Shown here piece after piece: positions 33,548 through 41,985 of a stretch of DNA of 64,000 nucleotides (positions within the stretch are counted from its first letter, which is position 1; the number at the start of each line of letters is the position of its first letter). The translations under genes and the position numbers were made by a program. A model generated the notes under the pieces. It made no database searches. It saw nothing but the letters and a program-made list of their open reading frames with translations, and had not been told where the DNA came from. The DNA is from Pseudanabaena sp. lw0831 (lineage in GTDB: Bacteria; Cyanobacteriota; Cyanobacteriia; Pseudanabaenales; Pseudanabaenaceae), in assembly GCF_016584665.1 (NCBI RefSeq), contig NZ_BBJB01000115.1, positions 1 through 64,000 of the forward strand, in the 5' to 3' direction.

Positions 33548-34558
33548 TTAGTTAAACCAGCTTGGCATTAATAAAATCGGTGGATCGTAATTGCCTGCTT
33601 GCATATTGTGACCAGTTAGTTTTGAGGTTAGCTGATCAGCGATCGCCCCAGAAATATTTCCTGTACCAGCAATATCAAAAAATGGCAAGGCAATACTAAC
33701 ACTAGTTTGACTGAGTAATTGATCTAAAAGTCTTTCAAAGGAAGCTGGAGATTTACGAATTGGTAATTCGCTTTGCTCAGACAACTTAAATTTTTTTCTG
33801 GATAAATCACGTAAATCTACGATCGCTGCATCCAAAGTTCCTAAAGCATCAACCAGTTTATTCTCCTTAGCTTGTTGTCCTGTATAAATCCGTCCGTCCG
33901 CAAGCTTGCGCACCACTTCTAAATCTAGTTTGCGCCCCTTAGATACATCGGTAATAAATTCTTGATAGGTACTTTGCAAAAGTTCTTGCAGTAATGCACG
34001 CTCTGGATCACCTAGCTCTCGAAATGGCGAAAAAATATCTTTGTAGGGGCCAGTTTTGATCGTTTGCGATTGGATACCCACCCGATCTAGTAATTCTTTG
34101 GCATTAAAGCCACTCAAAATTACGCCGATACTACCTGTCAATGTGCCAGCATTGGCATAAATTTTAGTTGCTGAACTTGCTGCATAGTAACCACCACTGG
34201 TTGCCTGATCGAGCATACTAACCACAACGGGCTTTTTCGCGCTCAAGTCCTTAACTGCATCGTAGAGTTCTTTGCTTGCGCCAACGGTTCCTCCAGGACT
34301 ATTAATTGATAGCAATACTCCCTTTACGGAGTCTTCCTCGATCAGTTCGCGGAGGCGATCGCGTACTGCCATTGCTCCTGATGCTGAAGCCCTTGCTCCT
34401 GTAATTGCACCATCCAAGGAAACTAGTTCAAGGCGATCGCGATCGAGTACTTTCTTTAAATTTAAAGCCTCATCCATTTGGCGGCGCTGAATACCAAATG
34501 TGGCTGAGATAAAGCAAACGGCGACTAAAACGAGAGCAATGATGCGATTGAGTTGCAT
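33548..34558 (-). CDS. sppA: Signal peptide peptidase SppA, S49 (36-kDa type)
   Basis: 336 residues from ATG 34558; the ATG at 34615 was rejected because it starts in a hairpin arm. An N-terminal membrane anchor (IIALVLVAVCFISATF) precedes one S49 domain. The nucleophile is the Ser in LDQATSGGYYAAS and the general-base Lys is in KTGPYKDIFSPFRE; SPGGTVGAS is also typical. It degrades cleaved signal peptides in the membrane and is linked to phycobilisome change under light stress in cyanobacteria. Six bases separate it from the downstream oxygenase, so they share a transcript. Confidence 0.93.
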   Translation of the reverse strand: MQLNRIIALVLVAVCFISATFGIQRRQMDEALNLKKVLDRDRLELVSLDGAITGARASASGAMAVRDRLRELIEEDSVKGVLLSINSPGGTVGASKELYDAVKDLSAKKPVVVSMLDQATSGGYYAASSATKIYANAGTLTGSIGVILSGFNAKELLDRVGIQSQTIKTGPYKDIFSPFRELGDPERALLQELLQSTYQEFITDVSKGRKLDLEVVRKLADGRIYTGQQAKENKLVDALGTLDAAIVDLRDLSRKKFKLSEQSELPIRKSPASFERLLDQLLSQTSVSIALPFFDIAGTGNISGAIADQLTSKLTGHNMQAGNYDPPILLMPSWFN

Positions 34559-34595
34559 AGCAAATTTTTCTGGCGGCTGCTTTAGTTTAGTATAA

Positions 34596-34644
34596 AACCT
34601 AGAAAGGAGAGGCATCGCTTCGCGCTGCTTCTCCTTTCTAGGTT
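34596..34644. repeat. 49-bp hairpin upstream of sppA and chlM
   Basis: 15-bp perfect outer arms AACCTAGAAAGGAGA and an inner stem with two mismatches, apex CGC-TTC-GCG. In the gap between the divergent sppA and chlM genes, 33 bases before the chlM start. Confidence 0.88.
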
Positions 34645-34677
34645 AAAATCATCTTTTTGTAAGCTTTCTTCACAATC

Positions 34678-35385
34678 ATGGCTAATAAAGCACTCAACAA
34701 TACATCAACTAAAGAATCCCCCAAAGATAAAGAAATAGTTCGCGATTATTTTAATTCCACAGGCTTCGATCGCTGGCGGCGGATTTATGGTGAAGGTGAT
34801 GTCAACCGAGTGCAGCGAGATATTCGGACTGGACACCAACAAACCGTCGATTATGTTTTGAATTGGTTTAAAAATGACAAAAGTGCCGCAGGGCAGACGG
34901 TCTGTGATGCAGGTTGCGGTACTGGTAGTCTCAGTATTCCCCTCGCGGCAATGGGTGCAAAGGTATATGCCAGCGATATTTCCGAAAAGATGGTGGGTGA
35001 AGGCAAAAGCCGCGCTGCCGATCCTGAAAATCCGATCTTTGCAGTCAAGGATTTATCTTCTTTGTCTGGAGAATACGACACTGTAATCTGTCTGGATGTA
35101 TTGATCCACTATCCCGATCGCGAATCAGAAGCGATGATCTCCCATCTAGCCTCTCTTGCTAAATCTCGTTTAATCCTCAGCTTTGCCCCTAAAAATCCTT
35201 ACTATGTATTGATGAAGAAAGTTGGCGATATGGTTCCAGGTCCAAGCAAAGCGACTCGCGCTTATTTGCACAAGGAGTCAGATGTGCGCCAAGTTCTGAA
35301 GAAGTTAGGTTTCACAATCAAACGCAAAGAATTTATAGCTACCTCATTTTATTTCTCTCGTCTGTTTGAAGCTGTCCGCAATTAA
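34678..35385 (+). CDS. chlM: Magnesium-protoporphyrin O-methyltransferase
   Basis: 235 residues, normal for ChlM. YFNSTGFDRWRRIYGEGDVN is diagnostic, and the SAM site is VCDAGCGTGSLSIPLA. It methylates the C13 propionate of Mg-protoporphyrin IX using S-adenosylmethionine, the step after Mg chelation in chlorophyll synthesis, at the thylakoid membrane. Divergent from sppA. Confidence 0.96.
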   Translation: MANKALNNTSTKESPKDKEIVRDYFNSTGFDRWRRIYGEGDVNRVQRDIRTGHQQTVDYVLNWFKNDKSAAGQTVCDAGCGTGSLSIPLAAMGAKVYASDISEKMVGEGKSRAADPENPIFAVKDLSSLSGEYDTVICLDVLIHYPDRESEAMISHLASLAKSRLILSFAPKNPYYVLMKKVGDMVPGPSKATRAYLHKESDVRQVLKKLGFTIKRKEFIATSFYFSRLFEAVRN

Positions 35386-35395
35386 AATAAATCAT

Positions 35396-35450
35396 AAACC
35401 CCAAAGAGTGAGATGCGGCGCGAAGCGCCGCATCTCACTCTTTGGGGTTT
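35396..35450. repeat. 55-bp perfect hairpin, GCGGCGC-GAA-GCGCCGC apex
   Basis: 26-bp arms (AAACCCCAAAGAGTGAGATG then CGGCGC) around GAA, ten bases after the chlM stop. Confidence 0.95.
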
Positions 35451-35498
35451 GAACAGATCAATCTCGTATAATTTACAAAAGTATTGCAAAATAAAATT

Positions 35499-36158
35499 AT
35501 GCCTGTCCTCAATGCCAGTACCTTGACCCTAGATCAAGTTTATGTTCACCTCAAATTCCAGAAATTACCCTATAGCTCTTTCACATCTTTACTTCAGCTA
35601 GAGCCATTGTCAGAATTTGAACAGGTTGAACTTAGCCAGATTCGTACTGATTTTGAGAACTATCTTAACGATGGGAAAGTGCTAGAGGATATGGTGATGG
35701 CGCTGACTGTGATGCCATTGCTGAGGCTAGCAGGCTTTTATCGCGCTCCAATCAAGATGCGAATGGAACAGGAAATAGAACGCATTAATCTTGAAGATGG
35801 CGATATTAGTATCACAGGTAGATTAGACCTGATTTGTATTAATAAGAATCGTCCTACTGCTAACGATATTGCTTTTTGGATTTTAGCGATTGAGGCAAAA
35901 AATACGAGTATTAGTGCATCGGAAGGATTGCCACAATTACTTACCTATGCATACAAAAGTTTGGAACAGCAAAAAACAGTCTGGGGATTAACTACTAATG
36001 GAGTGTATTACGAATTTTTCTACATTCAGCAAAATTCCCAGAATGCTTCATCTCCAACTTATCAACCATTGTCATCACTCCATCTAATGGAGCCTGAGTC
36101 TTCAGAAAAGTTACTGCAAGTTTTGAAATCGATTTGCAAATTACAAAATGCCATATAG
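35499..36158 (+). CDS. Orphan PD-(D/E)XK nuclease-like protein (HsdR N-domain type)
   Basis: 219 residues from ATG 35499; a TTG start at 35484 is also possible. The nuclease core is visible as E (KVLEDMVMALT), D in ISITGRLDLICIN and E-x-K in ILAIEAKNTS, as in the N-terminal domain of type I restriction R subunits and related orphan nucleases. TYAYKS and VWGLTTNGVYYEFF are also typical. There is no helicase part, methylase or specificity gene nearby, so it does not make up a type I system on its own. Confidence 0.82.
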   Translation: MPVLNASTLTLDQVYVHLKFQKLPYSSFTSLLQLEPLSEFEQVELSQIRTDFENYLNDGKVLEDMVMALTVMPLLRLAGFYRAPIKMRMEQEIERINLEDGDISITGRLDLICINKNRPTANDIAFWILAIEAKNTSISASEGLPQLLTYAYKSLEQQKTVWGLTTNGVYYEFFYIQQNSQNASSPTYQPLSSLHLMEPESSEKLLQVLKSICKLQNAI

Positions 36159-36164
36159 CTACCG

Positions 36165-36205
36165 AAAAAGAGAGTTGCAGCGCGGAGCGCCGCAACTCTC
36201 TTTTT
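36165..36205. repeat. 41-bp hairpin, GCGC-GGA-GCGC apex
   Basis: 14-bp arms AAAAAGAGAGTTGC around an apex with one A-G mismatch. The inner stem is close to that of 8883 and 13876. Confidence 0.9.
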
Positions 36206-36377
36206 GAGTTAAGAATTCTTTACACTTTAAATTTAAGCGATCACATAGAAATAGCCGCAAAACCTGTTTGAATAGAAAATAGTGCTTTTAATTAAGTTTG
36301 GTTAGCGCAACACGCCGCCCTACTCATCTTTAAACTCTGTTGTTTTTTATTGTTTTTCATATTATTTAGTTTGTCCT

Positions 36378-37328
36378 ATGGTCGCATCCTCCACAGTTCG
36401 CATTAGTTCTCGCAAAAGTCAGCTAGCACTGGTACAAACCCATTGGATACAGGCTGAACTAAGCAAAGCACATCCTAATCTCCAGTTTGATGTCGTCACC
36501 ATGAGCACACAGGGTGACAAGATTCTTGATGTGCCGCTTGCGAAAATCGGCGACAAAGGTTTATTTACCAAAGAATTAGAAGTCTCAATGCTGACTAAGC
36601 AGTCCGATCTAGCAGTGCATAGCCTCAAAGATCTACCCACAAATTTGCCTGAAGGGCTAATGCTTGGCGCTGTAACCGAGCGCGAAAATCCTGCTGATGC
36701 TTTGGTTGTCCATGAAAAGCTAAAGGACAAAACTCTCGAAACTTTGCCATCAGGTACTGTCGTTGGTACGTCTTCACTGCGTCGCTTAGCGCAGTTGCGT
36801 CATTACTATCCTCACCTTACTTTTAAGGATGTCCGTGGGAATCTCAATACTCGTCTGCAAAAGCTCGATTCTGGTGAATATGATGCGCTAATTCTTGCTG
36901 CCGCAGGCTTGCAACGTTTGGGAATGGGCGATCGCGTTCATGAGGTGATCGATGCTGAGATTTCGCTCCATGCAGTTGGACAAGGTGCTTTAGGTATCGA
37001 ATGCCGTGCTGAAGACCCAGAAATCCTTGCTTTATTTGAGCCAATCATCCACTATCCCACCACTCAACGCTGCCTCGCCGAACGCTCCTTCTTGCGCGAA
37101 CTTGAAGGTGGATGCCAAGTTCCTATTGGCGTAAATACTTTCATTAATGCTGACAAACTCACATTAAAAGGAATTGTTGCTAGCCTTGATGGTAAAACTT
37201 TGATCAAAGGAGAAGTCACTGGCGATTTAACTAAACCTGATGAGATTGGGCTAGAACTAGCCCATCAGCTCAAGGACAAGGGTGCTCAAGACATTCTCAA
37301 CAAGATTTTCGCAGAAGTTCGTGCATAA
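36378..37328 (+). CDS. hemC: Porphobilinogen deaminase (hydroxymethylbilane synthase)
   Basis: 316 residues, full length. [14 protein letters not shown] opens the protein, and the dipyrromethane cofactor is attached to the Cys in [11 protein letters not shown]. Catalytic Asp is in KDLPT-type [13 protein letters not shown]. It polymerises four porphobilinogens to hydroxymethylbilane in haem, chlorophyll and bilin synthesis. Own promoter likely, as the upstream gap is about 170 bases. Confidence 0.97.
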   Translation: MVASSTVRISSRKSQLALVQTHWIQAELSKAHPNLQFDVVTMSTQGDKILDVPLAKIGDKGLFTKELEVSMLTKQSDLAVHSLKDLPTNLPEGLMLGAVTERENPADALVVHEKLKDKTLETLPSGTVVGTSSLRRLAQLRHYYPHLTFKDVRGNLNTRLQKLDSGEYDALILAAAGLQRLGMGDRVHEVIDAEISLHAVGQGALGIECRAEDPEILALFEPIIHYPTTQRCLAERSFLRELEGGCQVPIGVNTFINADKLTLKGIVASLDGKTLIKGEVTGDLTKPDEIGLELAHQLKDKGAQDILNKIFAEVRA

Positions 37329-37336
37329 TTCTCTAC

Positions 37337-37393
37337 AAAACTAATTTCAGGAATTTCAGCGCCACGGGCGCTGAAATTCCTGAAATTAGTTTT
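37337..37393. repeat. 57-bp perfect hairpin after hemC
   Basis: 27-bp arms (AAAACTAATTTCAGGAATTT then CAGCGCC) around ACG, starting nine bases after the hemC stop. The first of three hairpins in the 325-bp gap before ilvA. Confidence 0.95.
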
Positions 37394-37408
37394 CTTAAAA
37401 CCTGATGC

Positions 37409-37489
37409 TAAGTATCTAGGCAAAGCCTCAAAAGGCAAAGTGCCCGCTAAGCTGGCACTTTGCCTTTTGAGGCTTTGCCTAGATACTTA
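37409..37489. repeat. 81-bp palindrome, MITE-like copy C (TIR TAAGTATCTAGGC)
   Basis: Arms of 36 bp (outer TAAGTATCTAGGCAAAGCCT) pair perfectly; the apex CGCTAAGCT adds three more pairs with one mismatch. The outer end is like the terminal repeats of copies A and B (AAGTAGCTAGGC), but the inner core is different. Confidence 0.9.
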
Positions 37490-37534
37490 TTCCAACGCCC
37501 GAAAGTGTGACTACACTTTCGGGCGTTGGAATAA
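37487..37534. repeat. 48-bp perfect hairpin, GAAAGTGT-GACT-ACACTTTC apex
   Basis: 22-bp arms (TTATTCCAACGCCCGAAAGT then GT) around GACT. Shares its central 22 bases with 30310-30343, yet the 11-12 bp outer stem is different on both sides. It overlaps the preceding palindrome by three bases. Confidence 0.95.
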
Positions 37535-37653
37535 GTTCCTGATTAAAGATGCGAGAAAAAGAGTAAAATTGTAGCTCACTAAACCAATTCTTATAGTTTG
37601 TAGTACCAACGGCGCGGCAACCTATAAAAATTAATAATTAAGTTGATAGCGTT

Positions 37654-39165
37654 GTGCAGCCTGACTATTTAGAACGTATCCTCAAAGCTCGCGTGTACGA
37701 TGTCGCGCAAGAAACACCATTAGAATTTGCTCCTAACCTATCGGCGCGATTGAATAATCGGCTGCTGCTAAAAAGAGAAGATATGCAATCAGTCTTCTCT
37801 TTTAAATTGCGTGGTGCGTACAACAAAATGGCGCAATTATCTTCTGACTTGCTTGCTCAAGGCGTGATTGCCGCATCGGCAGGAAATCACGCTCAGGGGG
37901 TTGCCCTCAGTGCTCGTGAATTAGGGACAAAAGCAATTATTGTCATGCCTGTGACTACGCCATTGGTGAAAGTGAACGCTGTGAAAATGCGTGGTGGTGA
38001 AGTGGTTTTACATGGTGACACCTACGATGATGCCTATGCCCATGCAAGGCAATTGGAAGCAGAGAAGAATCTCACCTTTATCCATCCCTTTGATGATCCT
38101 GATGTGATTGCAGGACAGGGAACAATTGGCATGGAGATTTTGCGTCAATATCAGAAACCGATTCATGCGATTTTTGTAGCGATCGGTGGTGGCGGGCTAA
38201 TTTCGGGTGTAGCTGCCTATGTGAAACGATTACGACCTGAAATTAAAATCATTGGCGTAGAACCAGTTGATTCTGATGCGATGTCGCGATCGCTACAGGC
38301 TGGTCATAGAGTGCGCCTCGAACAAGTTGGTTTATTTGCCGATGGTGTGGCGGTGCGTGAAGTTGGGAAAGAGACTTTTCGCCTTTGTCAGCAATATGTT
38401 GATGAGATTTTGTTAGTCGATACTGATAATACTTGCGCGGCGATTAAGGATGTTTTTGAGGATACGCGCTCGATTTTAGAACCTGCTGGAGCTTTGGCGA
38501 TCGCAGGTGCGAAAGCTTATGTCGAACGCGAAGGGCTAGAAGGACAGACTCTAGTTGCGATCGCCTGTGGTGCGAATATGAACTTCGATCGCTTGCGATT
38601 TGTTGCCGAGCGAGCGGAACTCGGCGAACATCGCGAGGCGATTTTTGCGGTGACGATTCCTGAACATGCTGGCAGTTTGCGGAAGTTTTGTGAACTCATG
38701 GGCAAGCGAAACTTAACTGAGTTTAGTTATCGGATTGCGGATCGGGAAATTGCTCATATTTTTGCTGGTGTACAGATTATCAATCGGGCTGATGCAGCAA
38801 ATCTAGCAACCACTTTTGCCGAGAATGGATTTACTGCGATCGAGATTACCGATGATGAACTCACGAAGTTACATCTACGACATATGGTTGGAGGGCGATC
38901 GCCACTTGCCCATAATGAACTTCTCTATCGTTTTGAATTTCCTGAGCGTCCAGGCGCATTGATGAAGTTTGTCGGCTCGATGAGTCCTAATTGGAATATT
39001 AGCTTGTTCCATTATCGTAATAATGGCGCAGATTATGGAAGGATTGTTGTCGGTGTGCAAGTACCTCCGTCAGAGATGGAAGAGTGGCAAGCATTTCTCG
39101 ATACACTCGGTTATCGCTATTGGGATGAAAGCCAAAATCCAGTCTATAAGTTGTTTTTAGGTTGA
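37654..39165 (+). CDS. ilvA: Threonine ammonia-lyase, biosynthetic
   Basis: 503 residues from GTG 37654. The PLP lysine is in SVFSFKLRGAYNKM, the phosphate-binding glycine loop is VAIGGGGLISG, and two ACT-like regulatory repeats occupy the C-terminal third (IFAVTIPEHAGSLRKF and YRFEFPERPGALMKF). It deaminates threonine to 2-oxobutanoate, the first step to isoleucine, and the ACT domains carry isoleucine/valine feedback. Cytoplasmic. Confidence 0.95.
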   Translation: MQPDYLERILKARVYDVAQETPLEFAPNLSARLNNRLLLKREDMQSVFSFKLRGAYNKMAQLSSDLLAQGVIAASAGNHAQGVALSARELGTKAIIVMPVTTPLVKVNAVKMRGGEVVLHGDTYDDAYAHARQLEAEKNLTFIHPFDDPDVIAGQGTIGMEILRQYQKPIHAIFVAIGGGGLISGVAAYVKRLRPEIKIIGVEPVDSDAMSRSLQAGHRVRLEQVGLFADGVAVREVGKETFRLCQQYVDEILLVDTDNTCAAIKDVFEDTRSILEPAGALAIAGAKAYVEREGLEGQTLVAIACGANMNFDRLRFVAERAELGEHREAIFAVTIPEHAGSLRKFCELMGKRNLTEFSYRIADREIAHIFAGVQIINRADAANLATTFAENGFTAIEITDDELTKLHLRHMVGGRSPLAHNELLYRFEFPERPGALMKFVGSMSPNWNISLFHYRNNGADYGRIVVGVQVPPSEMEEWQAFLDTLGYRYWDESQNPVYKLFLG

Positions 39166-39268
39166 TCTTTTTTAGGAATACCACAAACTTAGCTCACCAA
39201 AAACTTCTATAGATGACTGTTAATGCGGTTAATGAATAGGAGATGGTGATTTTGCCTCTATTCATTAG

Positions 39269-40489
39269 TTATGCCCATAGAATCCCAAACCGCTTGGCTT
39301 TGCGCTTCACTTCCGAATAGGGAATATCCACGCTCTTGGCTTGATTAAATATGCACAATCCTAACTTTGTAGCGATCATTGCCCGCAGCAAATGAAAGGG
39401 ATTTTCATAGAGCAACTTTTCACTCATCCATGAAACTGCATCTGCCTCAAGCTTCCATTTATTGTTGTACAGCTTGGCAGCTTTGAGAAGTTGACTTGGC
39501 AAAGTACCTATCTCCCCAATGCAGAGATCTAGTACCATAGACGATTCCATAGCCGCGTTGACACCCTGACCGATTGGTGGAAACGCTGCGGCTGCATCTC
39601 CGAGTAATACTGCCTTCCCACCATAAAGTTGCGAGCAAGTCAGAGTTTGCCCAATGTGGTAGCAAGTACGTTTAGCATATGCCGAGATCTTCTCTTCACT
39701 TGCTAGTTCAAGTATCTTTGGTACACGCTTTCTTAAAAACAGGTAAGCTTCTTCGGTGGTCGAGAATACTTGCTTCGTCTTTGTGCCGATCGCACAAAAC
39801 CATCGCGGTATATCTAAACCATGCTCTCCTGCGATCGCACCTGCAATGCAGAATGGCGTAATAGCTAGACCATAAAGGTAGTGTTTATCTAACTTGTCTC
39901 CCACAAGATCGAGTTCAATCATAGTCGAGTAATTTTGCAGTGACTTACTTTGGACAGTAAATTCTGGGATCTGCTCAACCATCGCTTTACGAATGATAGA
40001 ACCTGCTCCATCTGCCCCAATGATGAAATCGAATTGTTGCACGTTCATGCCGCCGATCTGGAATTCATAGGTTAGGATTCCTGTGTGGACATCCACTGAG
40101 TGAACGCGGCATTCAAAGTGTAAATCTATCCATTCTGAGTACTTGGCTTCTATCGTCGCCATCAGCGATCGCAGGATATCTCCTCTCGAACCAGTCCAGC
40201 CCGATTCCTCAGTTTCTCCATAGCGAAATTTGAGACCTTTAAATTGAAACATCCTTGCATCAAAGTAATTGCAAGCATCGATGTAGCGCAAGGCTTTGAG
40301 TCCATGACCCGATATATCGATCGCGTAAGACCTTTCTGGATTAAATCGTAAGGATAATTCTGGATGAGCATCACGCTCAAATACTTGCGTCCTTATTCCC
40401 CTTCTAGCTAGAGCGATCGCCGCAACTAAGGCCGCAGGACCACCACCGACTATCGCAATGTTTACATCACTGAATATTTTGCTTGTCAA
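39269..40489 (-). CDS. FAD-dependent monooxygenase (PHBH/kynurenine monooxygenase-like)
   Basis: 406 residues. The FAD dinucleotide motif VNIAIVGGGPAALVAAIALA is at the N-terminus, the second FAD motif is in VLLGDAAAAFPPIGQGVNAA and the NAD(P)H-linked DG motif is FIIGADGAGSIIRK. The layout fits group A flavoprotein hydroxylases. Substrate unknown; kynurenine or aromatic acid hydroxylases have a similar length. Converges on ilvA. Confidence 0.85.
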   Translation of the reverse strand: MTSKIFSDVNIAIVGGGPAALVAAIALARRGIRTQVFERDAHPELSLRFNPERSYAIDISGHGLKALRYIDACNYFDARMFQFKGLKFRYGETEESGWTGSRGDILRSLMATIEAKYSEWIDLHFECRVHSVDVHTGILTYEFQIGGMNVQQFDFIIGADGAGSIIRKAMVEQIPEFTVQSKSLQNYSTMIELDLVGDKLDKHYLYGLAITPFCIAGAIAGEHGLDIPRWFCAIGTKTKQVFSTTEEAYLFLRKRVPKILELASEEKISAYAKRTCYHIGQTLTCSQLYGGKAVLLGDAAAAFPPIGQGVNAAMESSMVLDLCIGEIGTLPSQLLKAAKLYNNKWKLEADAVSWMSEKLLYENPFHLLRAMIATKLGLCIFNQAKSVDIPYSEVKRKAKRFGILWA

Positions 40490-40501
40490 TATGTTCTAGA
40501 A

Positions 40502-40676
40502 CTAAATTTTTATTTGATTCAGAATAAATCTAGCATCAATTTCGCGTCTGGATTTGAGCTTTGAACTTTCGGGCAAGTGGCCTTTACCATTGAGCGCACT
40601 CATATTTTGGGCAGGATAGAGATCGCCGCAGGCAATGCCTTGAGATGCTCCTGCATTAATGCGATTGATGTAGATG
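40502..40676 (-). pseudogene. Possible coding remnant, unrecognised
   Basis: Reading left from 40676, 58 residues are open to TAG (40502-40504) with protein-like composition, e.g. RINAGASQGIACGDLYPAQN and LKSRREIDARFILNQIK. There is no start codon at the 5' end: the frame is closed by TAA from the hairpin at 40681. It looks like the 3' end of a gene cut by that hairpin, but the family is not recognised and it may be chance. Confidence 0.3.
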
Positions 40677-40680
40677 TACA

Positions 40681-40749
40681 GAATAAATTACCAAACCCGT
40701 AAAGTTGCGCCCCGCAGGGGCGCAACTTTACGGGTTTGGTAATTTATTC
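40681..40749. repeat. 69-bp perfect hairpin, CGCCCC-GCA-GGGGCG apex
   Basis: 33-bp arms (GAATAAATTACCAAACCCGT then AAAGTTGCGCCCC) around GCA: the longest arms in the window. A short CACCGC-TCT-GCGGTG hairpin follows at about 40771-40785. Confidence 0.96.
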
Positions 40750-40798
40750 AAACTAAGAGGGTAAATACCCCACCGCTCTGCGGTGTGAGTAAATTCTA

Positions 40799-40853
40799 GT
40801 AAAAAAAATGAATAACCCCGTCCGCTTGCAGCGGGGTTATTCATTTTTTTTAC
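40799..40853. repeat. 55-bp hairpin with A/T outer stem
   Basis: 22-bp arms (GTAAAAAAAATGAATAACCC then CG) around TCCGCTTGCAG. Terminator-like for both directions, since each strand ends in eight T. Lies in the 476-bp gap 40490-40965, which holds no clear gene. Confidence 0.93.
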
Positions 40854-40965
40854 ATGACTTATAATTATTGTTTCCAAATACACAAAAAATACCTAATTTT
40901 TGTAATTTTTTATACAATAAAAAAGATTTAAATATGTATTGCAAACCCAAAAGAGATTTAGTGTT

Positions 40966-41169
40966 ATGTTTGGTCGTACTCGTATTAGAGAAGCTCATTA
41001 TCAAGAAGGTTTGCGCGATCGCAAGGCGGGAATCCTACCACGCAGGAATGATGCTAATTATTTAGAAGCTTATCTAAACGATAGACCAGGTGGTTTAGAT
41101 GCGGTTATGCAGTATTTCCCGACAATCCAAGAATATTGGCATTGGAAATTAAATCACTCAAACTTTTAA
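40966..41169 (+). CDS. Small conserved-looking hypothetical protein
   Basis: 67 residues from ATG 40966 (MFGRTRIREAHYQEGLRDRK). A TTG nine codons earlier would also be possible. Charged helical N-half and Trp/Tyr-rich end (YFPTIQEYWHWKLNH). No signal or TM. Not assigned to a family. Confidence 0.6.
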   Translation: MFGRTRIREAHYQEGLRDRKAGILPRRNDANYLEAYLNDRPGGLDAVMQYFPTIQEYWHWKLNHSNF

Positions 41170-41416
41170 GCCAGATTGCGACCTACTACATCGTTAATTA
41201 TCGACAAGCAATCCCAACCTTGACTATGTTATGAACATCAGTTTGAGTAGCCTTAATTGCCAAAATGCTTGATTTACAGCAGTTATCGCTCAAGCCCACC
41301 ACAAAATGGGTCGCAGGGCGAAGCCCCGCAATGGGTTTTATATTCTTGTTTGTGGCGGGGTTGAAAGCAAATTGCTGCAAGCGATCTGTTCTAAACAAGT
41401 CATATATCAAATCACC

Positions 41417-41962
41417 ATGAAAGCTACTCACCTTTTCGTTGGGACAGTCTGTTCTCTCTTCGCCCTAATCATCGCTCTACCATCTCCAGTCTTGGCAGGA
41501 CGCTATGTGATAAACCAAAGCCCTGAAACGCTGAGCGAATACTTTGGAGAACCTATCAATATTTCTGAGAGTAAGAATGGGGCTATTTATACTTATTCAA
41601 GTTTTGAATTGAGAGAATTTTTACCGCAATTTAAGAATGTAAATCTTTCAGTCCTCTATGTTAATAGTCGAGCAAAGTCGATTAGTTTCAATCTGAACGG
41701 AGAGGCTAATGCTGAAGAGGAGTTCGATCTTGCGACGATTAGCAGGTTTTACAATTATATTTTCGGATATCAGCCTTCGATCTTTAAGCGTCTTGCTAGA
41801 CAGTTTTCAGGCAACGAAACAATCGCTACCTATCAATATTGTCTAGGGGATGGAGTGGCTGCAAGCTTTACTCTTGGAGGATATAAACAGTTTTTGTCGG
41901 GAGGTGTCGATTTATTTTACGAAAGTAAATGTGAACCACCCTATGTAAATCTCAAAGATTGA
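41417..41962 (+). CDS. Secreted hypothetical protein
   Basis: 181 residues from ATG 41417 (MKATHLFVGTVCSLFALIIA), which gives a clean signal peptide ending PVLAG; the longer frame from 41306 adds an implausible leader. Mature part is alpha/beta with SPETLSEYFGEP, KSISFNLNGEANAEEEFD and two late Cys. Probably periplasmic. No family recognised. Confidence 0.75.
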   Translation: MKATHLFVGTVCSLFALIIALPSPVLAGRYVINQSPETLSEYFGEPINISESKNGAIYTYSSFELREFLPQFKNVNLSVLYVNSRAKSISFNLNGEANAEEEFDLATISRFYNYIFGYQPSIFKRLARQFSGNETIATYQYCLGDGVAASFTLGGYKQFLSGGVDLFYESKCEPPYVNLKD

Positions 41963-41985
41963 TTTCAAAGCATTTTTCGCAGCGT

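Noticed and set aside
34559-34615. Longer sppA start
   Set aside because: The first codons lie in a hairpin arm and precede a normal membrane anchor that starts at 34558.
41198-41431. Minus-strand ORF of 77 codons and possible inverted repeat at about 41295-41360
   Set aside because: Lacks recognisable motifs and overlaps the signal-peptide start of the secreted protein; the repeat has several mismatches.
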